Positions 18,219 through 26,578 of a stretch of 36,696 nucleotides of DNA are shown here, one piece after another. How positions within the stretch are numbered: position 1 is the first letter of the stretch; each line of letters opens with the position of its first letter. The notes beneath the pieces are model-generated. The model did not search any database, was not told where the DNA came from, and saw only the letters and a program-made list of their open reading frames with translations. A program made the position numbers and the translations under genes. Source of the stretch: JAWLBM01 sp041687675 (GTDB lineage Bacteria; Pseudomonadota; Alphaproteobacteria; Rhizobiales; Pleomorphomonadaceae); the NCBI GenBank assembly GCA_041687675.1, contig JAWLBM010000047.1, positions 1-36,696 on the forward strand, read 5' to 3'.

Positions 18219-18863
18219 ATGGACTGGTGGCAGGGCATCGACGCCTATTGCGAGCGGACGGGCCCGGAGTTCTGGGCGGAGCCGCTCAACGCCGTCACCA
18301 ACGCCGCCTTCCTCCTCGCCGCGCTCTATGGCGCCTGGCTCGCGCGGCGGACCGCGGACCCCTGGCTCGGCGGTCTCGCCGCCGTCGCGGCGGCGGTCGG
18401 CGTCGGCTCCTTCCTCTTCCACACCTTTGCGACCCGCTGGGCGGGCCTTGCCGACGTGATCCCGATCGCCCTCTTCATCGCCTTCGGCTTCGCCCTGGTG
18501 ATGGTGCGCCGCGTCGGGCTGCCCTGGTGGGGCGCGGTCGTCGCCACGGCGGCCTTCATGGGCGTCTCGCCCTTCGTGGAGGGCCTCCTGCGACCCGTCA
18601 TGGGCTCCTCGGCCGGCTATGCGCCGGCCTTCCTGGCGATGCTCCTCGTCGGCAGCGGCCTCTTCGCCGCCGGGCGGGACGGGGCGGCGACGCTGGTCTC
18701 CGCCTCGCTGGTGTTCGGCCTGTCGCTGACGATGCGGATGGCGGACGAGCCCTTCTGCCCGGTCGTTCCCTCGGGGACCCACTTCCTCTGGCACGTCCTC
18801 AATGCCGTGGTGCTGGCGCTGGTGATCCGCGCCGCCGCGCGCCGGTCGCCGGCGCGGCGCTGA
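18219..18863 (+). CDS. Ceramidase-family membrane hydrolase
   Basis: A 214-residue protein with about six to seven membrane helices. It has the zinc-site motifs of the alkaline ceramidase/CREST superfamily: SFLFHTFATRWAGLADVIPI (His68, Asp79), the MADEPFC region (Asp176) and GTHFLWHVLNA (His188, His192). Eukaryotic relatives cleave ceramides at the membrane; in bacteria the substrate is unknown and could be a sphingolipid, ornithine lipid or another amide lipid. The ATG at 18219 follows a strong CAGGGGGG Shine-Dalgarno, which decides against the in-frame ATT/ATG-like starts upstream. Confidence 0.85.
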   Translation: MDWWQGIDAYCERTGPEFWAEPLNAVTNAAFLLAALYGAWLARRTADPWLGGLAAVAAAVGVGSFLFHTFATRWAGLADVIPIALFIAFGFALVMVRRVGLPWWGAVVATAAFMGVSPFVEGLLRPVMGSSAGYAPAFLAMLLVGSGLFAAGRDGAATLVSASLVFGLSLTMRMADEPFCPVVPSGTHFLWHVLNAVVLALVIRAAARRSPARR

Positions 18864-18948
18864 GCTCAATCGGTTCGAAGCCGCGCTCCGCCGCTTCCGG
18901 CCGCCGAGTCCCGCTGCTATCAAGGCCGGACCCGAGGAGGCAAGACGA

Positions 18949-21225
18949 ATGAGCGACGACAGGCTGGCCGGCGACGCGCTGAACGAGGCGGCGCTGTTCT
19001 TCCACCGCGAACCGACGCCGGGCAAGCTCGAGATCCGGCCGACCAAGCCGCTCGGCAACCAGCGCGACCTGGCGCTCGCCTACTCGCCGGGCGTCGCCGC
19101 GCCCTGCATGGAAATCGCCCGCGACCCCTCCGCCGCGGCCCTCTACACCGGCCGGCAGAACCTCGTCGCCGTGGTGTCCAACGGCAGCGCCGTGCTCGGC
19201 CTCGGCAACATCGGCCCGCTCGCCTCCAAGCCGGTGATGGAGGGCAAGGCCGTGCTCTTCAAGAAGTTCGCCGGCATCGACGTGTTCGACATCGAGATCG
19301 ACGCCTCGACGGTGGACCGTGTGGTCGACGTCGTCTCGGCGCTGGAGCCGACCTTCGGCGGCATCAACCTCGAGGACATCAAGGCCCCCGAGTGCTTCGA
19401 GATCGAGGACCGCCTGCGCGAGCGGATGGCGATCCCCGTCTTCCACGACGACCAGCACGGCACGGCGATCATCGTCGGCGCGGCGGTGACGAACGCGGTG
19501 GAACTCGCCGGCAAGCGGCTGGACCGGATCAAGGTGGTCGCCTCCGGCGCCGGCGCCGCGGCGCTCGCCTGCCTCAACCTGCTGCTGACGCTCGGCGTCA
19601 AGCGGGAGAACGTCTTCGTCTGCGACATCGAGGGCGTCGTCTACGAGGGCCGCGAGGTGCTGATGGACCGCTGGAAGGCGGCCTACGCCCAGACGACCGA
19701 CGCGCGCACCCTCGCCGAGGTGATCGGCGGCGCCGATGTCTTCCTCGGCCTCTCGGCCGGCGGCGTGCTGAAGCCCGACATGGTGGCGCGGATGGCGGAG
19801 AAGCCGCTGGTGCTGGCGCTCGCCAACCCGAACCCGGAGATCCTGCCGGAGGACGCGCTCGCCGTTCGCCAGGACCTGATGATCTGCACCGGCCGCTCCG
19901 ACTATCCGAACCAGGTCAACAACGTCCTCTGCTTCCCCTACATCTTCCGCGGCGCGCTGGACGTCGGCGCCACCACCATCAACGAGGCGATGAAGCGGGC
20001 CGCCGTGGAGGCGATCGCCCGCCTCGCGCGGGAGGAGCCGTCGGACGTGGCGGCGCGCGCCTACGGCGGCGAGAGCAGCACCTTCGGTCCGACCTACCTG
20101 ATCCCGTCGCCCTTCGACAACCGGCTGATCCTGCGCATCGCGCCGGCCGTCGCGCGGGCGGCGATGGAGAGCGGCGTCGCCGCGCGGCCGATCACCGACT
20201 TCCCGGCCTACATGGACCGGCTGAACCGCTTCGTGTTCCGCTCCGGGCTGATCATGAAGCCGGTGATCGCCGCGGCGAAGGGGCGCAAGACCCGCGTGAT
20301 CTACGCCGACGGCGAGGACGAGCGGGTGCTGCGCGCCGCCCAGGTGGTGCTGGAGGACGACCTCTGCGTGCCGATCCTGATCGGCCGCCCCTCGGTGATC
20401 GAGGCGCGCTGCGAGCGCTACGGCCTCAAGATCCGCCCCGGCCGCGACTTCGGCTTCGTCAACCCCGAGGACGACCCGCGCTACCGCGACTACGTCGACC
20501 TCTACTTCGATCTGGTCGGCCGCAAGGGCGTGACGCCGGAGGCGGCGCGGACGGTTGTGCGCACCAACTCCACCGTGATCGCCGCGCTGGCGCTGCGCCG
20601 CGGCGAGGCCGACGCCATGCTGACCGGGCTGGAGGGCCGCTTCCTCAAGCACGTGCGCGACATCCGCAACATCATCGGGCTCTGCCCCGGGGTCGAGGAC
20701 TTCTCGGCGCTGTCGATGCTGATCTCCGACCGCGGCACGCTGTTCCTGACCGACACCTATGTGACCGAGCGCCCGAGCGCCCGCGAGATCGCCGAGACCA
20801 CCCGCCTCGCCGCCGCCGAGATCCGCCGCTTCGGCATCACCCCGCGGGCGGCGCTGCTGTCCTCCTCCAACTTCGGCTCGCTCGACTGCGACAGCGCCGT
20901 CGCCATGCGCGAGGCGCTGGAGATCCTGGGGCGCGAGGCGCCGGACCTGGAGGTGGACGGCGAGATGCACGGCGACGCGGCGCTTTCGCCGGAGGTGCGC
21001 GCCCGGGTGATGCCGCACGCGCGCCTGACCGGCGAGGCGAACCTCCTCGTCTTCCCCACGCTGGACGCGGCGAACATCACTCTCTCGGTGCTCAAGGTGG
21101 CCTCCAACGCGCTTCACGTCGGCCCGATCCTGCTCGGCGCCGCCAGGCCCGCCCACGTCCTCACCCCGAGCGTCACCAGCCGCGGCATCGTCAACATGAG
21201 CGCCTTCGCCGCCGCGGGGGTGTGA
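18949..21225 (+). CDS. maeB: Malic enzyme with phosphotransacetylase domain (MaeB)
   Basis: A 758-residue cytosolic enzyme that oxidatively decarboxylates malate to pyruvate, probably with NADP. The malic N-domain has AYSPGVAAPCMEI with Tyr45, the catalytic Lys100 in MEGKAVLFKKF, and the metal ligands Glu142-Asp143 (NLEDI) and Asp167 (FHDDQHGTA). The Rossmann domain contains VASGAGAAALACLNLL. The C-terminal 330 residues or so form a phosphate acetyl/butyryltransferase-like domain, usually regulatory in this class and sensitive to acetyl-CoA. Length matches rhizobial Dme/Tme (about 760-770); I cannot decide the NAD or NADP type by eye. GAGGAGG precedes the ATG. Confidence 0.96.
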   Translation: MSDDRLAGDALNEAALFFHREPTPGKLEIRPTKPLGNQRDLALAYSPGVAAPCMEIARDPSAAALYTGRQNLVAVVSNGSAVLGLGNIGPLASKPVMEGKAVLFKKFAGIDVFDIEIDASTVDRVVDVVSALEPTFGGINLEDIKAPECFEIEDRLRERMAIPVFHDDQHGTAIIVGAAVTNAVELAGKRLDRIKVVASGAGAAALACLNLLLTLGVKRENVFVCDIEGVVYEGREVLMDRWKAAYAQTTDARTLAEVIGGADVFLGLSAGGVLKPDMVARMAEKPLVLALANPNPEILPEDALAVRQDLMICTGRSDYPNQVNNVLCFPYIFRGALDVGATTINEAMKRAAVEAIARLAREEPSDVAARAYGGESSTFGPTYLIPSPFDNRLILRIAPAVARAAMESGVAARPITDFPAYMDRLNRFVFRSGLIMKPVIAAAKGRKTRVIYADGEDERVLRAAQVVLEDDLCVPILIGRPSVIEARCERYGLKIRPGRDFGFVNPEDDPRYRDYVDLYFDLVGRKGVTPEAARTVVRTNSTVIAALALRRGEADAMLTGLEGRFLKHVRDIRNIIGLCPGVEDFSALSMLISDRGTLFLTDTYVTERPSAREIAETTRLAAAEIRRFGITPRAALLSSSNFGSLDCDSAVAMREALEILGREAPDLEVDGEMHGDAALSPEVRARVMPHARLTGEANLLVFPTLDAANITLSVLKVASNALHVGPILLGAARPAHVLTPSVTSRGIVNMSAFAAAGV

Positions 21226-21391
21226 GGGGGGCGTCCGGGAGCAGCCGCAGGATACGGGACTGGCCGGGAGACCGGCCCGAACACATCCCCGCTCCGCCGC
21301 TTGCCGCCCCGGTCGGGCGCCGCTATAAGCCGCGCGGATCGATTTCCGCCGGGCGGTGCCCGGCTCCAACCCCCTTCGACGGAAGAGACCG

Positions 21392-21814
21392 ATGGCGATC
21401 GAACGCACCTTCTCCATGATCAAGCCGGACGCGACCCGGCGGAACCTCACCGGCGCGATCACCGCCAAGCTCGAGGAGGCGGGCCTCAGCGTCGTCGCCT
21501 CCAGGCGCGTATGGATGTCCCGCCGCCAGGCCGAGGGCTTTTACGCGGTCCACAAGGGCCGGCCCTTCTTCGACGAACTGGTCGAGTTCATGTCCTCCGG
21601 CCCGACCGTGGTGCAGGTGCTCGAGGGCGAGAACGCCATCGCCAGGAACCGCGAGGTGATGGGCGCGACCAACCCGGCCAACGCCGCCGAGGGCACCATC
21701 CGCAAGCTGTTCGCCCTGTCGATCGGCGAGAACTCCGTGCACGGCTCCGACGCCCCGGAGACCGCCGCCGAGGAGATCGCCTACTGGTTCTCCGGGACCG
21801 AGATCGTCGGCTGA
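21392..21814 (+). CDS. ndk: Nucleoside diphosphate kinase
   Basis: A 140-residue Ndk that transfers the gamma phosphate between nucleoside tri- and diphosphates. The phospho-histidine is His117 in the signature NSVHGSDAPE, and Lys11 in SMIKPDATRR contacts the nucleotide. The length is standard (E. coli 143). The ATG at 21392 follows GGAAGAGA, and an upstream in-frame ATG at 21356 would add twelve unrelated residues. A strong terminator follows 25 bp after the stop. It is monocistronic in appearance. Confidence 0.97.
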   Translation: MAIERTFSMIKPDATRRNLTGAITAKLEEAGLSVVASRRVWMSRRQAEGFYAVHKGRPFFDELVEFMSSGPTVVQVLEGENAIARNREVMGATNPANAAEGTIRKLFALSIGENSVHGSDAPETAAEEIAYWFSGTEIVG

Positions 21815-21839
21815 CGCAGAGCCGGACCGCGCGTGACCC

Positions 21840-21872
21840 GCCCGTCCGCCCCGCCCGGGGCGGGCGGGCTTT
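21840..21872 (+). terminator. Rho-independent terminator after ndk
   Basis: GCCCGTCCGCCCCG (21840-21853) pairs with CGGGGCGGGCGGGC (21856-21869) over up to 14 bp with one wobble, followed by TTTCC. The T tract is short, but the stem is very strong. Confidence 0.7.
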
Positions 21873-21971
21873 CCATGTCCGTGCCGCCGCGCCGCGCCGT
21901 GGGGGAGGGAGGCCCCGGGGCGCCGCGGCCGTCCCTCGACGCCGCCCGCGGGCGGCGGTAATGTCGGCGGC

Positions 21972-24059
21972 ATGAACGCCCCTCCGTCCCTCCGCACCGG
22001 GCATTCCGCCTGCCCGCACGACTGCCCCTCCACCTGCGCGCTCGACGTGGAGGTGATCGACGGCCGCAGCATCGGGCGGATCCGCGGCGCGCCCGACAAC
22101 GCCTACACGGCCGGGGTGATCTGCGCCAAGGTGGCCCGCTACGCCGAGCGCATCCACTCGGACGCCCGCCTCCTCAAGCCGCTGCTGCGCACCGGGCCGA
22201 AGGGCTCCGGCCAGTTCCGCGAGGTCGGCTGGGAGGAGGCGCTGGACCGGGTGGCGGAGGCCTTCCTCGCGGCGGAGCGGCGGCACGGGGCCGAGGCGGT
22301 CTTCCCCTACTATTATGCCGGCACCATGGGCCTCGTGCAGCGCGACGGCATCCACCGCCTGCGCCACGCCAAGCGCTACTCCCGCCAGTTCGACACCATC
22401 TGCACCAACCCCGCCTGGACCGGCTGGATCGCCGGGACCGGCCGGCTCGCCGGCCCCGATCCGCGCGAGATGGCGCTCGCCGACTGCGTCGTCATCTGGG
22501 GCACCAACGCGGTCGCGACCCAGGTCAACGTGATGACCCACGCGGTGAAGGCGCGAAAGACGCGGGGCGCGAAGATCGTCGCCGTCGACGTCTACGAGAC
22601 CGAGACCGTGCGGCAGGCCGACATCGGGCTGGTACTGCGGCCGGGCACCGACGCGGCGCTCGCCTGCGCGGTCATGCACGTCGCCTTCCGCGACGGCCAT
22701 GCGGACCGCGACTATCTCTCCCGCTTCGCCGACGCCCCGGAGGAACTGGAGGCGCATCTCCGTACCCGCACGCCCGAATGGGCGGCGGCAATCACCGGCC
22801 TGTCGGTGGGGGAGATCGAGGCCTTCGCCCTTCTGGTCGGCACCACGAAACGGACCTTCTTCCGCCTCGGCTACGGCTTCACCCGCAGCCGCAACGGCAC
22901 GGTGTCCATGCACGCGGCCTCCTCGATCGCGGTGGTGCTCGGCTCGTTCCAGCACGAGGGCGGCGGGGCCTTCCACAACAACGGGGCGATCTACGGCCTC
23001 AACAAGACGATGATCGAGGGCAGCGACGCGCTCGACCGCCGGACCCGCCAGCTCGACCAGAGCCGCATCGGCGCGGTGCTCACCGGCGATCCCGAGGCGC
23101 TCGGCGGCGGCCCGCCGGTGACGGCGATGCTGATCCAGAACACCAACCCGATGACGGTCGCGCCCGAGCAGGAGAAGGTCCGCCGCGGCTTTGCCCGCGA
23201 CGACCTCTTCGTCTGCGTCCACGAGCAGTTCATGACCGACACCGCCCGGATGGCCGACGTGGTGCTGCCGGCGACCATGTTCCTGGAGCACGACGACATC
23301 TACAAGGGCGGCGGCCACCAGTATGTGCTGTTCGGGCCGAAGCTGGTCGAGCCGCCCGGCGAGGCGCGGGAGAACCATGTCGTCCACGTCGAGCTCGCCC
23401 GCCGCCTCGGCGCCGAGCACCGCGGCTTCGCCATGTCGCCGCGCGAGCACGTCGACTGGATGCTGCGCAACTCCGGGATGGGCTCGCTTGAAGAGCTGGA
23501 GGCGAAGCGCTGGCTCGACTGCCAGCCGGACTTCCGCAAGGCCCATTTCCTCGACGGCTTCGCCTACCCGGACGGCCGCTTCCGCTTCAAGCCGGACTGG
23601 GCGCGGGTGAAGGCGCCGAACGCCGGCCCGATGGGCCCCTGGGAGGACATGCCCGCGCTGCCGGACTTCTGGCCGGTGATCGAGGCGGCGGACGAGACGC
23701 ACCCCTTCCGCCTCGTCACCGCCCCGGCGCGCTCCTTCCTCAACACCACCTTCGTCGAGACGCGCAGCTCGAAGGCCCGCGAGGGCCGGCCGACGCTGAA
23801 GATCCACCCGGACGACGCCGCCGCGCTCCACCTCGCCACCGGCGACGCGGTGGTGGCCGGCAACGCCCGGGGCGCGGTGGAGCTGGCGGCGGAGGTCTTC
23901 GCCGGGCTGAAGCGCGGCGTGGTCGTCGCCGAGGGGATCTGGTGGAACGACGCCCACGCCGGCGGCCGCGGCATCAACACCCTCACCGGCGCCGACCCCG
24001 TCGCCCCCTACGGCGGCGCCGCCTTCCACGACACCAAGGTATGGATCCGGCGAGGGTAG
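21972..24059 (+). CDS. Molybdopterin oxidoreductase (DMSO reductase superfamily)
   Basis: A 695-residue Mo-bis-MGD enzyme. An N-terminal 4Fe-4S motif is visible as C14-x3-C18-x3-C22 in CPHDCPSTC with Cys51 in VICAK. The molybdopterin domain (60-440) and the C-terminal dinucleotide-binding domain (about 575-690, from FRLVTAPARSFLN) follow. There is no twin-arginine or other signal, so the enzyme should be cytoplasmic. No FeS or membrane subunit is encoded next to it. It resembles the stand-alone BisC/MopB-type oxidoreductases of alphaproteobacteria, whose substrates are mostly unknown. The acceptor loop reads TICTNPAWTGW; whether its cysteine is the Mo ligand is uncertain. The gene is flanked by the ndk terminator and a palindromic repeat. 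Confidence 0.92.
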   Translation: MNAPPSLRTGHSACPHDCPSTCALDVEVIDGRSIGRIRGAPDNAYTAGVICAKVARYAERIHSDARLLKPLLRTGPKGSGQFREVGWEEALDRVAEAFLAAERRHGAEAVFPYYYAGTMGLVQRDGIHRLRHAKRYSRQFDTICTNPAWTGWIAGTGRLAGPDPREMALADCVVIWGTNAVATQVNVMTHAVKARKTRGAKIVAVDVYETETVRQADIGLVLRPGTDAALACAVMHVAFRDGHADRDYLSRFADAPEELEAHLRTRTPEWAAAITGLSVGEIEAFALLVGTTKRTFFRLGYGFTRSRNGTVSMHAASSIAVVLGSFQHEGGGAFHNNGAIYGLNKTMIEGSDALDRRTRQLDQSRIGAVLTGDPEALGGGPPVTAMLIQNTNPMTVAPEQEKVRRGFARDDLFVCVHEQFMTDTARMADVVLPATMFLEHDDIYKGGGHQYVLFGPKLVEPPGEARENHVVHVELARRLGAEHRGFAMSPREHVDWMLRNSGMGSLEELEAKRWLDCQPDFRKAHFLDGFAYPDGRFRFKPDWARVKAPNAGPMGPWEDMPALPDFWPVIEAADETHPFRLVTAPARSFLNTTFVETRSSKAREGRPTLKIHPDDAAALHLATGDAVVAGNARGAVELAAEVFAGLKRGVVVAEGIWWNDAHAGGRGINTLTGADPVAPYGGAAFHDTKVWIRRG

Positions 24060-24394
24060 GGGCCGGCCGGGGCGGCCTCCGCCCGCGGCGCGCCCCTCAT
24101 CCGCCCTTCGGGCACCTTCTCCCCGGGGGGGAGAAGGAAAATGGATGCGGCCGCCCCGCTTCTCCCCATGCTCCGGTCCGCGTCCACTTCGGGGAGACGA
24201 ACAGCCGCGTGCCGGCACTCCCCCTTCTCCCCGCCGGGGAGAAGGTGCCCCGAAGGGGCGGATGAGGGGCGCGCGCCCTCCGCAAGCACACCGCTGCCAT
24301 TTTCCCCGGCCGGAAGCCCCCCGCCCGATCCCGCCGGTGACACCCGCGGCGGTCTCTGCTAGGAACCCGGCGTCGTCGTCGTCGTGAAGCCAGC
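24060..24394. other. Intergenic region before crcB
   Basis: This 335-bp stretch between the oxidoreductase stop and crcB has no gene. Most of it is the RIME-like palindromic element (24089-24276). The remaining 118 bp ahead of crcB do not show the conserved crcB (fluoride) riboswitch core, so I see no reason to call one. Confidence 0.6.
24089..24276. repeat. RIME-like palindromic repeat element
   Basis: Outer arms: CGCGCCCCTCATCCGCCC... (24089-24122) is the inverted repeat of GGGGCGGATGAGGGGCGCG (24256-24274) and its flank, with two small indels. Each arm ends in its own hairpin: CCTTCTCCCC/GGGGAGAAGG at 24115-24137 and again at 24223-24245 (a 10-bp stem around GCC). About 85 bp separate the two. 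The CCTCATCCG...CACCTTCTCCCC pattern is that of rhizobial intergenic mosaic elements (RIME). It is probably non-autonomous and may act as a transcription end after the oxidoreductase gene. Confidence 0.8.
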
Positions 24395-24778
24395 ATGACT
24401 CCCGTCCATCTCCTCCTGGTCGCCGCCGGCGGTGCGGCCGGGTCGGTCTGCCGGCATCTCGTCGGGCTCGCGGCGCTGAGGCTCCTCGGGGCGGGGTTTC
24501 CGTGGGGCACGCTGGCGGTGAACGTCGCGGGCTCCTTCGCGATGGGCCTGTTCATCGGGCTCCTGGCGCTGCGGTTCCAGGGCAGCCCGGAGCTGAGGCT
24601 CCTGGTCGCCACCGGCTTCCTCGGCGGCTTCACCACGCTGTCGGCCTTTTCGCTGGACACCCTGGTGCTCTATGAACGGGGCCAGCCGGGCCTCGCCGCG
24701 GCCTATGTGGGGGCTACCCTCGTCCTGTCGCTCGCCGGGATCGTCGCGGGCCTCTTCGTCGTGAGGACCCTGTCATGA
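24395..24778 (+). CDS. crcB: Fluoride channel CrcB/FluC
   Basis: A 127-residue four-helix inner-membrane protein that exports fluoride as a dual-topology dimer. The conserved GGAAGSVCRHL, WGTLAVNVAGSFAMG and the pore motif GGFTTLSAFS (about residues 71-80) are all present. Its stop overlaps the start of the pseudouridine synthase gene (ATGA, 24775-24778), so both are probably expressed together. I looked for a fluoride riboswitch upstream and did not find the consensus. Confidence 0.95.
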   Translation: MTPVHLLLVAAGGAAGSVCRHLVGLAALRLLGAGFPWGTLAVNVAGSFAMGLFIGLLALRFQGSPELRLLVATGFLGGFTTLSAFSLDTLVLYERGQPGLAAAYVGATLVLSLAGIVAGLFVVRTLS

Positions 24779-25839
24779 GCAAGGAAGCCGCCCCCTCCGG
24801 ACCGCGCGTGGAACAGCGCGTCGTCGCCAAGGACGAGGCGGGCCTGCGCCTCGACCGCTGGTTCAAGGAGCACTACCCGGGCCTCGGCTTCGGCCGGCTG
24901 CAGAAGCTGATCCGCTCCGGCCAGGTGCGGGTCGACGGCGCCCGCGCCGAGACCTCGACGCGCCTCGCCCACGGCCAGACGGTGCGCGTGCCGCCGCTGC
25001 AGTTCGGCGACGCGGCGGAAAGCTCGGCCTCCTTCGCCGGCGCCTCCGGCGCGCCGATGGCCCGGCCGAAGCAGACGCCCTCCGCCAACGAGGCGGAGTA
25101 CCTGCGCGCGCTGCTGCTCTACGAGGACGAGCACGTCTTCGTCTTCAACAAGCCCGCCGGCCTCGCCGTGCAGGGCGGGTCCGGCATGACGCGGCACATC
25201 GACGGGATGCTGGAGGCGCTGCGCGACCGCAAGGGCGTGAAGCCGCGGCTGGTCCACCGCCTCGACCGCGAGACGTCGGGCTGCCTGCTCGTCGCCCGCA
25301 CCCGGCTCGCCGCCGCCACGCTGGCGCGCACCTTCCAGACCCGCTCGGCGCGCAAGATCTACTGGGCGCTGGTCTACGGCCAGCCGAAGCCGGCGCAGGG
25401 CAAGGTCTCCAGCTGGCTGAAACGGGTGCCGGGACCGGACGGCGACATGATGACGGTGGCCAAGCACGGCGAGAAGGACGCCCAGCACGCGGTGACCTAC
25501 TACTCCACCGTCGAGCATGCGGGCGGGCGGATGGCCTGGATGACGCTGAAGCCGACCACCGGCCGCACCCACCAGCTCCGCGTCCACTGCCAGGCGATCG
25601 GCCACCCGATCATCGGCGACCCACGCTACTTCGACATCGAGAACTGGGAGCTGCCCGGCGGCATCCAGAACCGGCTCCACCTTCTCGCCCGCCGGCTGAC
25701 GATCCCCCATCCCGCCGGCGGCGACACCATCGACGTCACCGCGCCGTTGCCGCCGCACATGCTGCAGTCGTGGAACCTGCTCGGCTTCGACGCCGAGGGC
25801 ATGGACCCGGCCGCCGATCCTCGCTTCCCGGAGGACTGA
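24775..25839 (+). CDS. rluC: RluA-family 23S rRNA pseudouridine synthase (RluC-like)
   Basis: A 354-residue protein with an N-terminal S4 RNA-binding domain (about 12-75) and an RluA-type catalytic domain. The catalytic aspartate is Asp164 in LVHRLDRETSG, followed by KIYWALVYG and the GRTHQLRVH motif. It converts uridines in 23S rRNA to pseudouridine; RluC versus RluD specificity is not readable from sequence alone. A linker of about 30 residues rich in Ser/Ala separates the two domains. It overlaps crcB and is followed 7 bp later by the HAD gene, suggesting one transcript. Confidence 0.93.
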   Translation: MSKEAAPSGPRVEQRVVAKDEAGLRLDRWFKEHYPGLGFGRLQKLIRSGQVRVDGARAETSTRLAHGQTVRVPPLQFGDAAESSASFAGASGAPMARPKQTPSANEAEYLRALLLYEDEHVFVFNKPAGLAVQGGSGMTRHIDGMLEALRDRKGVKPRLVHRLDRETSGCLLVARTRLAAATLARTFQTRSARKIYWALVYGQPKPAQGKVSSWLKRVPGPDGDMMTVAKHGEKDAQHAVTYYSTVEHAGGRMAWMTLKPTTGRTHQLRVHCQAIGHPIIGDPRYFDIENWELPGGIQNRLHLLARRLTIPHPAGGDTIDVTAPLPPHMLQSWNLLGFDAEGMDPAADPRFPED

Positions 25840-25845
25840 GCGGCC

Positions 25846-26511
25846 GTGAGACTGATCCTGTTCGATTGCGACGGCACCCTCGTCGACAGCCAGGTGATGA
25901 TCGTCGCGGCGATGACGGCGGCCTTCGGCGCCCTCGGCCGGCCCGCGCCGGCCCGCTCGGCGGTGCTGTCGATCGTCGGCCTGTCGCTGCCGGTGGCCAT
26001 GGCGCGGCTGGCGCCCGGCGACGGCGAGGCGGAGACGGCCCGGCTGGTCGAGGGCTACAAGGCGGCCTTCGCCGGGCTGCGCGGATCGCCCGACCACCAC
26101 GAGCCGCTGTTTCCCGGCGCCCGCGAGACGCTGGACCTGCTCGCCGCGCGCGAGGACACGCTGCTCGGCGTGGTCACCGGAAAATCGCGGCGGGGACTCG
26201 ACGCCGTGCTCTCCCTGCACGCTCTGAGCGACAGGTTCGTGGTGCTGCGGACCGCCGACGACGGCCCGTCCAAGCCGCATCCGCACATGGTGCTCGACGC
26301 CGTCGCGGCCGTCGGGGCGGATATCGGACGGACGGTGGTGGTGGGCGACACGACGTACGACATCGAGATGGCGGTCGCCGCCGGCTGCCGCTCGGTCGGC
26401 GTCACCTGGGGCTACCACCGCGCCGACGCGCTCGCCGCCGCCGGGGCGGACCGCCTGGTCTCCGGCTTCGCGGCCGTCGCCGACGTGGTGGACGACCTCG
26501 TTCCAGCGTAG
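25846..26511 (+). CDS. HAD-family phosphatase (phosphoglycolate phosphatase-like)
   Basis: A 221-residue HAD hydrolase. Motif I is FDCDGTLVDS (Asp7, Asp9), motif II is VVTGKS, motif III is the lysine in PSKPHPHM, and motif IV is VVGDTTYDIEMA. The helical cap domain (about 15-85) makes it a subclass I enzyme like Gph, so it dephosphorylates a small phosphometabolite; the substrate cannot be told. The GTG at 25846 is the only start giving the complete MRLILFDCDGT; GGAGG lies 11 bases upstream. Confidence 0.9.
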   Translation: MRLILFDCDGTLVDSQVMIVAAMTAAFGALGRPAPARSAVLSIVGLSLPVAMARLAPGDGEAETARLVEGYKAAFAGLRGSPDHHEPLFPGARETLDLLAAREDTLLGVVTGKSRRGLDAVLSLHALSDRFVVLRTADDGPSKPHPHMVLDAVAAVGADIGRTVVVGDTTYDIEMAVAAGCRSVGVTWGYHRADALAAAGADRLVSGFAAVADVVDDLVPA

Positions 26512-26578
26512 GGCAGGCAACCGCCCGGCCCGCCCGCCGTTACCGCCATCGACCGCACCAACCCAGGACCCTTGCCAG

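Noticed and set aside
18799..21468. 889-residue open frame antisense to maeB
   Set aside because: Shadow of the malic enzyme gene; low-complexity His/Arg/Asp/Val content and no motif.
21588..24218. 876-residue open frame antisense to the molybdopterin oxidoreductase
   Set aside because: Same shadow pattern; it spans ndk, a terminator and the RIME-like element, which no real gene would do.
24277..24394. Fluoride riboswitch in front of crcB
   Set aside because: I searched for the conserved GGCGATGG...CCGCC-type core and did not find it; crcB is also expressed as part of a multigene run.
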